Source: Bauldia sp. | GTDB lineage: Bacteria; Pseudomonadota; Alphaproteobacteria; Rhizobiales; Kaistiaceae | Direction of reading: 5' to 3' | Assembly: GCA_026126025.1 (NCBI GenBank) | Contig: JAHCJZ010000006.1 | Span: 1-64,000 of the forward strand | DNA: 64,000 bases | Shown here: piece by piece, positions 7,795 to 16,249 of the stretch | How the letters are laid out: every line of letters starts with the position of its first letter | How positions within the stretch are numbered: the stretch's first letter is position 1 | Notes under the pieces: generated by a model | What the model saw: only the letters and a program-made list of their open reading frames with translations | Told to the model about the DNA's origin: nothing | The model's database searches: none | Made by a program: the position numbers and the translations under genes

Positions 7795-8229
7795 CTACGC
7801 CGCCAGCGGTCCGGGATCGTCGCCGTCCGGACCGTCGTCGACCGCAAGGACTGTCAGCGCGTGGCGCCGGCCGTCGCGGGCGAGATAGGTGATCGACTGC
7901 CCCTCGCGCAGCCCGATCAGCGCCGCCCCGACCGGCGTCAGCACCGAGATGCGGCCGGCCGCAATGTCCGCCTCGCCGGGATAGACGAGCCGCACGATAC
8001 GCTCGCCGCCGCCCTGCGCGCGGAAGCGCACGGTCGAGCCCATGCGCACCACATTCGCCGGCAGCGCTCCGTCCGGCACGAGCCGCGCGCGGTCGAGCTC
8101 GAACAGGAGCCAGTCGGCCTCGTCGGCCGAATGCGACGTGCCGGTGAGGGCGAGGGTCACCAACTGGCGGTGCTCGGCCTGGCCGATGACGATCTCGGGC
8201 GACAGGTTGAAATCGGAAATGGGGGTCAT
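7795..8229 (-). CDS. rnk: Rnk/GreA-type RNA polymerase-binding regulator
   Basis: A 144-residue member of the Rnk family, which carries the GreA/GreB C-terminal domain and competes with Gre factors and DksA at RNA polymerase. The N-terminal portion is helical (ALTGTSHSADEADWLLFELD). The C-terminal domain is clear: MGSTVRFRAQ, VRLVYPGEADIAAGRISVLT, PVGAALIGLREGQSI. The usual coiled-coil tips of GreA are absent, as in Rnk. It is next to the FNR/FixK-box cluster but has no such box itself. An 18-codon frame lies upstream at 8354-8410 on the same strand; its significance is unclear. Confidence 0.8.
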   Translation of the reverse strand: MTPISDFNLSPEIVIGQAEHRQLVTLALTGTSHSADEADWLLFELDRARLVPDGALPANVVRMGSTVRFRAQGGGERIVRLVYPGEADIAAGRISVLTPVGAALIGLREGQSITYLARDGRRHALTVLAVDDGPDGDDPGPLAA

Positions 8230-8470
8230 GACGCGATGCTCCGGCCCGGCGCGGACGCGCGCGGGCTCGCTCAGGGTCTGGAAGAGGCGCTTTAGGTGGC
8301 CAGCCGGCCGCGTTTGCCCCGAGTGCGAGGCGCGCCGGCGCTCGGACTCAGGGCTACGATTTCGAGGCGGTTCGGGTCCGCAGGACGTCGAAAGCGTGCG
8401 CGTTGCTCATGGAGCGAAGGTAGGTGTTGCGGGGGTTAAGTCAATCGGGCGGCGCCGACGGTCAGGGGCG

Positions 8471-9370
8471 CTACAAATCCGCGAACGTGTCGCAGGCGGC
8501 GACGTTGCCGTTGCTTTCGTAGCCGCGGCGGAACCATTCGGCGCGCTGGGCCGAGGTGCCGTGGTTGAAGCTTTCGGGCACGACATAGCCCTGGGTGCGC
8601 ATCTGGATGGCGTCGTCGCCGATCTGCCGCGCGGCGTTGAGGGCCTCGTTGAGGTCGCCGACGTCGAGATAGCCCTGCGCTTCCATGTAGGAGCCCACGA
8701 TGCCGGCATAGCAGTCGGCCTGGAGCTCGGTGCGGACGGAGAGGGCATTCCGCTCCGCCTCGCTGCGGCCTTGGGCGAGCTGCTGCTCGCGCTGCAGCGC
8801 GCCGGTGATGTTCTGGATGTGGTGCCCGACCTCGTGGGCGACGATGTAGGCCTGCGCGAAATCGCCCGCCGCGTCGAAGTCGCGCTCCAGCTCGCCGAGG
8901 AAGGAGAGGTCGAGATAGATGTTGCGGTCCCCGGGGCAGTAGAACGGCCCGATCGCCGCGTCGCCGAAGCCGCAGGCGGTCTGCGTCCCACCCTCGTAGA
9001 AGACCAGCGTCGGCTCGGGATAGTCCTGCCCGCCCTGGGCGAAGATCTCGGTCCAGGCGTCCTCGGTGTCGGCGAGGATGGTGGCGAGGAACTGCTGGCT
9101 CTCCTGCGTCAGCTCGGTGGTGGTGGTCTGCGGGCCGGCGGTCTCCTCGCCGAAGCCGCCGCTGAAGAGGTAGAACGCGCCGACCACGAGCACGACGAGG
9201 ATCAGCCCGCCGAGGCCGCCGGTGCCGATCCCGCCGCCGAAATTGGGAAAGCCGCGCCCGCCGCCGCCGGTGCCGCTGCCGAGCGGGAAGCCGCCCATGC
9301 GGGGGCCGCCGCCTCCGCCGCTGCGGACCTCGACATTGGAGCTCTGCCGCCGGCCCCGCCACTTCACCAT
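8471..9370 (-). CDS. YpfJ-type neutral zinc metallopeptidase, membrane anchored
   Basis: A 299-residue protein of the putative neutral zinc metallopeptidase family. A Gly-rich cytoplasmic N-terminus precedes one transmembrane segment at about residues 53-69 (LGGLILVVLVVGAFYLF). The extracytoplasmic domain has the catalytic H179-E180-VGHH motif, the conserved ELQADCYAG stretch with a further metal-ligand candidate, and Cys residues in ACGFGDA and FYCPGD. Length is usual for the family. It is read divergently from ettA. The biological substrate is unknown; family assignment is secure. Confidence 0.9.
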   Translation of the reverse strand: MVKWRGRRQSSNVEVRSGGGGGPRMGGFPLGSGTGGGGRGFPNFGGGIGTGGLGGLILVVLVVGAFYLFSGGFGEETAGPQTTTTELTQESQQFLATILADTEDAWTEIFAQGGQDYPEPTLVFYEGGTQTACGFGDAAIGPFYCPGDRNIYLDLSFLGELERDFDAAGDFAQAYIVAHEVGHHIQNITGALQREQQLAQGRSEAERNALSVRTELQADCYAGIVGSYMEAQGYLDVGDLNEALNAARQIGDDAIQMRTQGYVVPESFNHGTSAQRAEWFRRGYESNGNVAACDTFADL

Positions 9371-9543
9371 CGCGCTCGTTCCCCTGTTGGTGCCTCACGC
9401 TAACACGTATCGGCGCCGCCTGTTCCGCATCCTAACCTTTCGTTGCGGGCGACGGGCCGGCGGTCTAGAAGGGCCGCCACGTTTTTCCCACCTATCGGCG
9501 ACGGAAACGCGGGACCCGGTTCGGGCCCGATCGCGGAGCAACC

Positions 9544-11196
9544 ATGGCGCGGCAGTTCATCTACTACATGCACGGGCTCACCAAGGCCTATTCCGGCGGC
9601 AAGAAGGTGCTGGAGAACATCAACCTCTCCTTCTACCCCGACGCCAAGATCGGCGTGCTCGGCCCCAACGGCTCGGGCAAGTCGACGCTGCTGCGCATCA
9701 TGGCCGGCACGGACAAGGAGTTCAGCGGTGAGGCGTGGCTCGCCGAGGGCGCGACCGTCGGCTATCTGCCGCAGGAGCCGCAACTCGACCCGACCAAAGA
9801 CGCGCTCGGCAATGTCATGGAGGGCGTCGCGAAGAAACGCGCCATCCTCGACCGCTACAACGAGCTGATGATGAACTACTCCGACGAGACGGCGGAGGAG
9901 GGCGCCAAGCTCCAGGACATCATCGACAGCCAGAATCTGTGGGATCTCGAGGCGCAGGTCGAGCAGGCGATGGATGCGCTGCGCTGCCCGCCGGGCGATT
10001 CCGACGTGACGCGGCTCTCCGGCGGCGAGAAGCGCCGCATCGCGCTCTGCAAGCTGCTGCTGGAGCAGCCGGACCTCCTCCTCCTCGACGAGCCGACCAA
10101 CCATCTCGACGCGGAATCGGTGCACTGGCTGGAGAACCACCTCACGGCCTATCCGGGCGCGATCCTCATCGTCACCCATGACCGCTATTTCCTCGACCAC
10201 GTCACCGGGTGGATCCTCGAGCTCGATCGCGGCCGGGGGATTCCTTATGAGGGCAACTACTCCGCCTATCTCGACAAGAAGGCGAAGCGCCTCGCCCAGG
10301 AAGGCCGCGAGGAGGCCGCGCGGCAGAAGGCGCTCACCGCCGAGCGCGAATGGATCGCGGCTTCGCCGAAGGCGCGGCAGGCGAAGTCGAAGGCGCGCAT
10401 CAGGGCCTATGACGAGCTGGTCGAGCGCGCGGAAGCGCGGAAGCCGGGCGAGGTGCAGATCGTCATTCCCGCCGGCGAGCGCCTCGGCCAGACGGTGATC
10501 GAGATCGACCATCTGTCGAAGGGCTATGGCGACCGGCTCCTGATCGACGACCTCTCCTTCAAGCTGCCGCCGGGCGGCATCGTCGGCGTCATCGGCCCGA
10601 ACGGCGCCGGCAAGACGACGCTGTTCCGCATGCTGGTCGGCGAGGAGAAGCCGGATTCCGGCACCATCCGCATCGGCGACACGGTCGAGCTCGGCTATGT
10701 CGACCAGAACCGCACGCTCGACCCCAACAAGACCGTGTGGGAGGAAATCTCCGACGGCCAGGACGTGATCCGGCTCGGCAAGCGCGAGGTCAATTCAAGG
10801 GCCTATGTCGGCGCCTTCAACTTCAAGGGCGGCGACCAACAGCAGCGGGTCGGCTCGCTCTCCGGCGGCCAGCGCAACCGCGTCCACCTCGCCAAGCTCC
10901 TGAAGCGCGGCGCCAACGTCCTCCTCCTCGACGAGCCGACCAACGACCTCGACACCGAGACGCTGTCGGCGCTGGAGGAGGCGCTGGAGGACTATGCCGG
11001 CTGCGCCGTCATCATCAGCCATGACCGCATGTTTCTCGACCGCATGGCGACCCACATCCTCGCCTTCGAGGGCGACAGCCATGTCGAATGGTTCGAGGGC
11101 AATTTCGCGGACTATGAGGAAGACAAGAAGCGCCGCCTCGGCGAGGATGCGGTGATGCCGCGCCGCATCAAATACAAGCGCCTGACCCGGGCCTGA
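9544..11196 (+). CDS. ettA: energy-dependent translational throttle protein EttA (ABC-F ATPase)
   Basis: EttA binds the ribosomal E site and gates entry into elongation according to the ATP/ADP ratio. This 550-residue soluble protein has two ABC domains and no membrane segment. Walker A 1 is G40PNGSGKST48, with signature [20 protein letters not shown] and Walker [13 protein letters not shown]. The second domain has [26 protein letters not shown] and [11 protein letters not shown]. The arm and linker helices lie between them ([19 protein letters not shown]). It begins [16 protein letters not shown], typical of alphaproteobacterial EttA. A MOSC gene follows after 10 nt and may be co-transcribed. 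Confidence 0.96.
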   Translation: MARQFIYYMHGLTKAYSGGKKVLENINLSFYPDAKIGVLGPNGSGKSTLLRIMAGTDKEFSGEAWLAEGATVGYLPQEPQLDPTKDALGNVMEGVAKKRAILDRYNELMMNYSDETAEEGAKLQDIIDSQNLWDLEAQVEQAMDALRCPPGDSDVTRLSGGEKRRIALCKLLLEQPDLLLLDEPTNHLDAESVHWLENHLTAYPGAILIVTHDRYFLDHVTGWILELDRGRGIPYEGNYSAYLDKKAKRLAQEGREEAARQKALTAEREWIAASPKARQAKSKARIRAYDELVERAEARKPGEVQIVIPAGERLGQTVIEIDHLSKGYGDRLLIDDLSFKLPPGGIVGVIGPNGAGKTTLFRMLVGEEKPDSGTIRIGDTVELGYVDQNRTLDPNKTVWEEISDGQDVIRLGKREVNSRAYVGAFNFKGGDQQQRVGSLSGGQRNRVHLAKLLKRGANVLLLDEPTNDLDTETLSALEEALEDYAGCAVIISHDRMFLDRMATHILAFEGDSHVEWFEGNFADYEEDKKRRLGEDAVMPRRIKYKRLTRA

Positions 11197-11206
11197 CGGA
11201 AGACCG

Positions 11207-11827
11207 ATGACGCTCGCCGCCGACCGCGCCGACCTCCTTCCGCCCGAGCCGGAGATCATCCCGGCGCAGCGCCTCTCCGCCCAGGTCGAGGGCACCTATG
11301 TCGTGCCGGCGAAGCCGGTGGCGTCGGTGCCCGTCGCGGCGCTGCAGTTGGAGCACGAGGGCCCGGTCGGCGACACGCATGTCGGCTTCGTGCGGCCGTC
11401 CTCGTCGCGCGAGCCGTGGTACCCGCGCGGCACCACGATCCGCCACGGCCGGCATCTCTCCATCGTCTCGGTCGAGGAGCTCGCCGAAATCGCGCGGCGG
11501 ATGGCGCTGCCGGAGCTCCGCGCCGAGTGGATTGGCGCGACGCTCCTCCTCTCCGGCGTGCCGCGGCTGTCGCTGTTGCCGCCGGCGACGCGGATCATGA
11601 TCCCCGGCGGCGCGTCGGTGGTGGTTGAGAAGAGCAACGGCCCCTGCCGCGGCTCGGGCGCGTCGATCGCCGAGCACTTCCCCGAACGCTCCGGCCTCGA
11701 CCTTCTCTTCCCCAAGGTCGCGCGGCATCTGCGCGGCATCGTCGCCACCGTCGAGCGCCCCGGCACCATCCGCCCCGGCGACACGCTCGAGGTCTACGTC
11801 CCGGAGCATTGGGTCTATCGCGGCTGA
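11207..11827 (+). CDS. MOSC domain-containing protein
   Basis: A 206-residue stand-alone MOSC protein. MOSC domains use a conserved Cys to carry sulphur or bind molybdopterin in metal-sulphur chemistry. The candidate Cys is in KSNGPCRGSGASI, preceded by PPATRIMIPGGASVVVE. The C-terminal region has RGIVATVERPGTIRPGD and the terminal beta strand LEVYVPEH, typical of the fold. The gene is 10 nt behind ettA and its stop overlaps the convergent exported-protein gene by 13 nt. Its substrate and any link to the molybdopterin oxidoreductase at 27.6 kb are unknown. Confidence 0.85.
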   Translation: MTLAADRADLLPPEPEIIPAQRLSAQVEGTYVVPAKPVASVPVAALQLEHEGPVGDTHVGFVRPSSSREPWYPRGTTIRHGRHLSIVSVEELAEIARRMALPELRAEWIGATLLLSGVPRLSLLPPATRIMIPGGASVVVEKSNGPCRGSGASIAEHFPERSGLDLLFPKVARHLRGIVATVERPGTIRPGDTLEVYVPEHWVYRG

Positions 11828-12432
11828 CGCGCGCCCTCCTGCCCGTAGGGCACGGGAGCCCAGCCGAGCAGCGCCAATGCGATCTCCGGCTCGTGCTCGA
11901 TCCCCCATTCCTCGATCTCGGCGCGGGTGAAGACATGCATCCGGTCCGGCGGCGTGCCGATCGCCGCGAGGATCACCTCGGGATGAAGGTCGAGGCGGAT
12001 CAGGACTTCGAGGTAGCGGGCGACGCCGAACTGGACGTCTTCGGGGGCGAGCGGCACGCCGCGGGGAAACGAGATCTGATGGACGCCGATCGCCCCGAGC
12101 GCGGCGCGGCTCTCGCCGGCGAAGAAGATCAGCGGACAGGCGGAATAGCAGCCGTCGCCGGAGAGCACCGCGGTCGACATCCCGCGCCGCCCCACCTCCA
12201 CCCCGATCGCCGCCGCCACGAACGTGGCTCCGCCATTGCTGTCGAGCGTCACGACGCTGAGGTCCGGGAACGCCTCCAGCGCCGCGCGAAACGCCCGCGC
12301 CGCGTCGATCCCGATATCGCCCGCGAGATGGATGATTTGCGGCTCGTCTGAGTCGACTGCGAAGGGACCGAAGCGGGTGATCTCGGCTTGGGCGGGGAGG
12401 GCGGCCAGGAGTAGGCCGATGCAGATCGCCAT
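11815..12432 (-). CDS. exported ClpP/crotonase-fold protein
   Basis: A 205-residue secreted protein. From ATG 12432 the sequence begins with a signal peptide (MAICIGLLLAALPAQA) cut after about residue 16. The core resembles periplasmic ClpP-like serine proteases: SVVTLDSNGGATFVAAAIGV, then AVLSGDGCYSACPLIFFAGE, then ALGAIGVHQISFPRG. In this group the Ser of the YSAC segment and the His of GVHQ are candidate catalytic residues. The frame stays open upstream to 12591, but that extension would run into the island gene, so the signal-peptide start is chosen. It lies 28 nt downstream of the island's last gene, yet its GC content is chromosomal. Confidence 0.72.
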   Translation of the reverse strand: MAICIGLLLAALPAQAEITRFGPFAVDSDEPQIIHLAGDIGIDAARAFRAALEAFPDLSVVTLDSNGGATFVAAAIGVEVGRRGMSTAVLSGDGCYSACPLIFFAGESRAALGAIGVHQISFPRGVPLAPEDVQFGVARYLEVLIRLDLHPEVILAAIGTPPDRMHVFTRAEIEEWGIEHEPEIALALLGWAPVPYGQEGARQPR

Positions 12433-12460
12433 CCAGCGAATCCCGCCAGCGGCGCCGCTG

Positions 12461-14809
12461 TTAGGTAGTTGGCTCCAAAGCCTCCGAACCCGAACCCGCA
12501 ATTGCCCTGATGTCATCCGGGTCGCCTTCGAGCAGCCAACTATGGACAGCGAGGACGAATTTGTAGTCGTCCTCAGTAACACTATGCTCATGTGTGTTCT
12601 GATTGCGAATTGTATTCAATCGAACAAGCCAACTTGTCTTGTCGTCCTTTTTGGCGCGTTCATTGCCCGGAACAGTAAACGCTGAATGGAATAACGCTGA
12701 CCAATTGGACGAATATGTCATAACACTGCGATAGTCTACGATGTACATACAATCCCAAGGCGTCTTCTCATCGGATGCATGTTCAATCTCCCTATTCTTC
12801 TTGGCTGCATCAGCGTGCAATTTCTCAAATAGCGTACCAGGGATACCCCTCTTTAGCCATTGCGCTCCATAGTGGCTTTCCAGTAACTCGCGAACTTCTT
12901 CCTTCAAGAAGGTCTCGATATCTCCGACCTTCTCAAATGTCTCAAGATTGAACTGCTTAGATTGATTTTGCCAATACTCCTTCATACCGGGCGGGTCGAA
13001 CTCCGGGCGAAACTCAGCGATCCCCTTTTGCATGCAGCGCCACAGCCGAGTGTCTGCTCCGGAGCCATATTTTGATCTTAGAATTTGACGATCTTCGAAT
13101 GACAGGCCCTTAATATACTCGACAAAGCCGTCAAGCAAAAAAGACATCTGGCTAACTATTTCAGCGGGACTGTCGTTCAATGGATCGACAAGTTTGTTTG
13201 TCTCTCCATGCTCGACAATATCATGCAATAGCCAAATATAAGCTGTAATGCCTGCGTTTATTGAAAGAATTGCGCCCTCGCTTGGCATTTTTCGCCACTC
13301 GTCGGACAGCCGCTCTTGGCTGAACCGAAATGAGGCGAATAGAAACGAGCGGGTCCTCTCCAGAGTTTGATCGCTGTCACCCTTGTAGAACCAGCCATTC
13401 TCGATAATCGAATTTTTCTTAAATTTCCCAATGAATCTAGTACGGTTTATTCCCTTCAGAAGGGCCTCCAAAGTAATATTGCGCATCTCAGTCTTTTCAT
13501 CTTCACCGACTTGGACCCGGCCAAACAGCGGGGACTGGACTTCGTCGCCAATGTCGAGGGCGAGCTGCTTCTTTATCCCGTCAGCACGGTCCTTGAGAGT
13601 CCCTGAATCCCATTTGAGGTCTGCATCTAAGGTATTCTTTAGGTTACGGTTCACAGCCTTCTGATTTTCGTTTATTTCCATAAACAGACGCAACTGCTCG
13701 CGTCGGTCGAGATTGACAAAGGCTACGACAGGAAGAGTCGTATTTTTCGCAAGGGGGCTTCCACTAAAAGCATACAGCCGATGCTGGCCGTCGATGATAT
13801 AAATAGATCGATATCGAGGTGGGAGATGGAGAACTCCCAGTTTCGCGATTGTGTTATCGGACTCAAGGCCTGCTCGATCAAACTGGAGTTTCTTACCAGA
13901 GGTCTCTATGTTGACAAGGAGTGAATTGGGAAAAAAGCCTCCCCCTTCCACAAATGATTGAATCTTTGTTAGTCTCTGCTTTTTAATTAAACGCTGATAG
14001 CTGGGTGTGAGTCGGACTGATTTAGTGCGATGAAGTACGAAACCGAGCTTCAGCAATGTGGCAGGTGAGGCGGAGAACGCATAGTACTTGTGTGATCCCA
14101 TGCGTCCCTCGATTGCTGGAACCTTGTTGTCTAATTCTGGTATGTCTTGGCCAGCAAAAATGTCGGCGTTGAACTGATATCTTGATGCTTCGCCCAAATG
14201 GTTGGTTAGCTCGCGGTAATAGTCGATGTCGCGATCGCTAAGGTGTTTGATGCCAAGCGAGCTCATTCGAGCGATGTCGGCATCGGGAATCTGATAGTTT
14301 CGTGTAACTAGTAGAAACCCGACCTTGAGCTTCGGCTTTCCGAAGGCCTTTCGGAGTTCTCGGAGAAGGCCGGGTTTCTTTCCGCCCAGCGCCTCAATTG
14401 TGGTTTTGAAGTTGGACCGCCTTGGCTCGGACGACTGCGCGGCTTTGCACTCGACGATCAGAGCGCATTCGTCGTCAACCGCCAAGACGTCAATCTGCTG
14501 ACGTTCAGCTGGTGTGGGCCCGTATTGAATGGTGAAGGTTCGGTCAGCCGATAGGAACGGAAATCCCATCTCGGACAAGAGAACCCAAAGTTCGTCCTCT
14601 AGGAGTTCGTCCGGCTCCTTGTGCTTACCGACGCGAATCGAAGCCTTCAGCTCCTTGAGTAAAAACCAGCCGTCTTCGAGCTGAGCTGGGACCTCGGAAC
14701 GGCGGATCGTTCTTTGAACATGGGGAACTCGTCGAGTGCGCCTCAGAACGTTTTGGCGATCCTTGTTTGCCAGTTGCTCTCGGAGAGGTGAAATCTGGCG
14801 AGCCGCCAT
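12461..14809 (-). CDS. DGQHR (DndB-like) protein with nuclease-like N-terminus and HEPN-like C-terminus
   Basis: A 782-residue protein. The N-terminal region carries a PD-(D/E)XK-like pattern: ID107V followed by E120-C-K122 in LIVECKA. The central region has I-I-D340-GQHR344-LYAF, the signature of DndB/DpdB proteins of DNA-modification systems, flanked by LPPRYRSIY and VVAFVNLDRREQLRLFMEIN. The C-terminal ~100 residues resemble a Swt1-type HEPN domain: DYRSVM, NWSALFHSAF, KTSWLVRLNTI, then R735NQNTH740, an R-X4-H motif. The start is ATG 14809 behind GGAG; an in-frame TTG lies 6 nt upstream. It begins 33 nt after the MT-A70 stop on the same strand. GC is far below the flanks, indicating transfer. 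Role in defence or modification is inference. Confidence 0.8.
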   Translation of the reverse strand: MAARQISPLREQLANKDRQNVLRRTRRVPHVQRTIRRSEVPAQLEDGWFLLKELKASIRVGKHKEPDELLEDELWVLLSEMGFPFLSADRTFTIQYGPTPAERQQIDVLAVDDECALIVECKAAQSSEPRRSNFKTTIEALGGKKPGLLRELRKAFGKPKLKVGFLLVTRNYQIPDADIARMSSLGIKHLSDRDIDYYRELTNHLGEASRYQFNADIFAGQDIPELDNKVPAIEGRMGSHKYYAFSASPATLLKLGFVLHRTKSVRLTPSYQRLIKKQRLTKIQSFVEGGGFFPNSLLVNIETSGKKLQFDRAGLESDNTIAKLGVLHLPPRYRSIYIIDGQHRLYAFSGSPLAKNTTLPVVAFVNLDRREQLRLFMEINENQKAVNRNLKNTLDADLKWDSGTLKDRADGIKKQLALDIGDEVQSPLFGRVQVGEDEKTEMRNITLEALLKGINRTRFIGKFKKNSIIENGWFYKGDSDQTLERTRSFLFASFRFSQERLSDEWRKMPSEGAILSINAGITAYIWLLHDIVEHGETNKLVDPLNDSPAEIVSQMSFLLDGFVEYIKGLSFEDRQILRSKYGSGADTRLWRCMQKGIAEFRPEFDPPGMKEYWQNQSKQFNLETFEKVGDIETFLKEEVRELLESHYGAQWLKRGIPGTLFEKLHADAAKKNREIEHASDEKTPWDCMYIVDYRSVMTYSSNWSALFHSAFTVPGNERAKKDDKTSWLVRLNTIRNQNTHEHSVTEDDYKFVLAVHSWLLEGDPDDIRAIAGSGSEALEPTT

Positions 14810-14842
14810 CAGCAAGCTCCAGTTTGATTCGGAACCTCTCTA

Positions 14843-15493
14843 TTACCCCATTCCGTCGCTCCCCATCATACGTTCCGAGTAGGAGTTATGTTGATATGTG
14901 GGCCATTTCGGTTGGTAGTCTGTGCCGGATTGGTCACCCCACGATGTCCAGCCGTTCCTGTCGCCTCGTGCAAAAAGTTCAATATACGGGCCCGGCGAAC
15001 AACTCTCAATAATTGTATATTGCTCGTCTGGCTTACGAGAGTGTTCGCGCTTCCGGCTCGAAATATAGTTGACTTGGCTGCGGCCGGGAGGTTCGGTTCG
15101 CGCGCCCTTTCCGCGGATGCCAAAAAGCAGGAGTTCCGTGACGTTGCGGAAATAGAAGCCGACACCACGGCCGTCCGAACCACCGTCCTTTCGCACCTTG
15201 TGCCAGACGATGTTGGATTTGTAGTTGAAGCCCCAAGCCTGCATGACACGGAGGCCATCAGGTAGCAGGGCGTTGGGTACCCAAAGGTAGAGATGGGCTG
15301 GGTCGGAGACAAACTGGGGTAGGGGGAGCTGGCAGATCTCCTCGGTGCTCATTGTTTGGTAGCGCCTAAAGCGACGGTGCTCCGGCGCAATCTTGCCAGT
15401 CCTGTTTGCGAATCTCCAAGGCGGATCGGCCACGACAGTACGAAATCGGCGCCCGGCAGCGAAGGTCGTCAGTTCGTCCGCGGTGTCTCTCAT
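14843..15493 (-). CDS. MT-A70 family DNA N6-adenine methyltransferase
   Basis: A 216-residue MT-A70 family enzyme, expected to transfer a methyl group from S-adenosylmethionine to the N6 of adenine. The catalytic motif D23-P-P-W26 lies in VVADPPWRFAN. Other family segments are LYLWVPNALLPDGLRVMQAWGF, NIVWHKVRKDG, VTELLLFGIRGKG and ESCSPGPYIELFARG. It is the first gene of a two-gene operon, ending 33 nt before the DGQHR-protein start. Low GC, shared with its partner, contrasts with the roughly 70% GC surroundings. In phages and mobile islands this family often serves as an orphan modification enzyme or as the methylase of a restriction-like system. Target sequence unknown. Confidence 0.9.
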   Translation of the reverse strand: MRDTADELTTFAAGRRFRTVVADPPWRFANRTGKIAPEHRRFRRYQTMSTEEICQLPLPQFVSDPAHLYLWVPNALLPDGLRVMQAWGFNYKSNIVWHKVRKDGGSDGRGVGFYFRNVTELLLFGIRGKGARTEPPGRSQVNYISSRKREHSRKPDEQYTIIESCSPGPYIELFARGDRNGWTSWGDQSGTDYQPKWPTYQHNSYSERMMGSDGMG

Positions 15494-15582
15494 TGCCGTC
15501 TCTAGAACAAAACATGAACAAACGGTGCCTGGTGCAATTGTGGTTTGTCAACCGTAAACCCGACGTTTCCACGCTCATGAAT

Positions 15583-15598
15583 CGACCTAGGTAGGTCG
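15583..15598. promoter_or_regulatory. perfect palindrome upstream of the MT-A70 operon
   Basis: The sequence CGACCTA-GG-TAGGTCG is a perfect inverted repeat of 7 bp arms. It lies 90-105 bp upstream of the MT-A70 start in the island's leader region, a position suited to an operator. No regulator gene is present in the island, so the binding factor is unknown. Confidence 0.4.
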
Positions 15599-15663
15599 CT
15601 GTCCGCGATCGAGCGACGGCCGCTGACCGCAACAGGCAACCCGGGATTTCGAGCGTTGCTGAC

Positions 15664-15680
15664 AGCCACCTCGGGTGGCT
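15664..15680. terminator. small hairpin downstream of the DoxX gene
   Basis: A perfect 7-bp stem AGCCACC / GGTGGCT with a TCG loop. It lies about 80 nt beyond the DoxX stop, at the island boundary. It has no T-run, so termination is only a possibility. Confidence 0.3.
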
Positions 15681-15758
15681 ACGCGATGTTCGAGCGCCAT
15701 CCGCGGCCGGCTCGTCCGGGGGTATTGGGGTTTGGATTGGGTGGCTCGGAGAGCCGCC

Positions 15759-16133
15759 CTAGAACAGCTCCCACCGCCCGATCGCGACGAACAGCGACAG
15801 CGCGAGGAAGGCGCCGTTGATCGGCCAGGACTGGCGGAGCTCGCCGCGCTGGTAGTGGAAGGCGATCGCGAGGATCTGGATCACGGAGAGGCCGATCGCG
15901 GCGAGGGGCGTCAGCAGCGGGGCGATGTCGAGCAGGATCGGCAGGATCATCGCGATGGCGCCGGCGAGCTCGGCGACGCCGATGAAGCGGGTGACCCGCA
16001 CGGGAAGCTGGCCGGGCCAGATCATCATCTTCGCCAGCCGCGGGATCGGCATCACGGCCTTCATCAGGCCCGCGGGTCCGTAGATCGCGGCGAGGAGGCC
16101 CTGGGCGATCCAGAGCCAGGTGTCGAGCGTCAT
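15759..16133 (-). CDS. DoxX-like family membrane protein
   Basis: A 124-residue integral membrane protein with four hydrophobic helices: LWIAQGLLAAIYGPAGLMKA, FIGVAELAGAIAMILPILL, LTPLAAIGLSVIQILAIAF and INGAFLALSLFVAIGRW. Motifs such as GLMKA near the first helix and GVAELAGAIAMILP match the DoxX/DoxX-like group. Function of this branch is unknown; relatives occur with oxidative-stress and quinone-linked proteins. It is followed on the same strand by the AT-rich island and preceded by a TfoX-type gene. Confidence 0.8.
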   Translation of the reverse strand: MTLDTWLWIAQGLLAAIYGPAGLMKAVMPIPRLAKMMIWPGQLPVRVTRFIGVAELAGAIAMILPILLDIAPLLTPLAAIGLSVIQILAIAFHYQRGELRQSWPINGAFLALSLFVAIGRWELF

Positions 16134-16249
16134 GTCCGCTCCGTTGGGCCGGCGGCCGGCGTCACAGCCAGTGAAGCGCTATGACTCTTCTAGCACGGCT
16201 TCGGCCGGTCGGTGCCGTTCCGGTTGGATGTGCACCGAAGAGTGCGCCG

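Noticed and set aside
8354-8410. 18-codon frame (MSNAHAFDVLRTRTASKS) upstream of the Rnk-like gene
   Set aside because: Possible leader peptide, but there is no good ribosome-binding site, no attenuator-like structure and no recognised family.
12433-12591. Upstream extension of the ClpP-like exported protein
   Set aside because: It would overlap the island gene's C-terminus and bury the clear signal peptide beginning at 12432.
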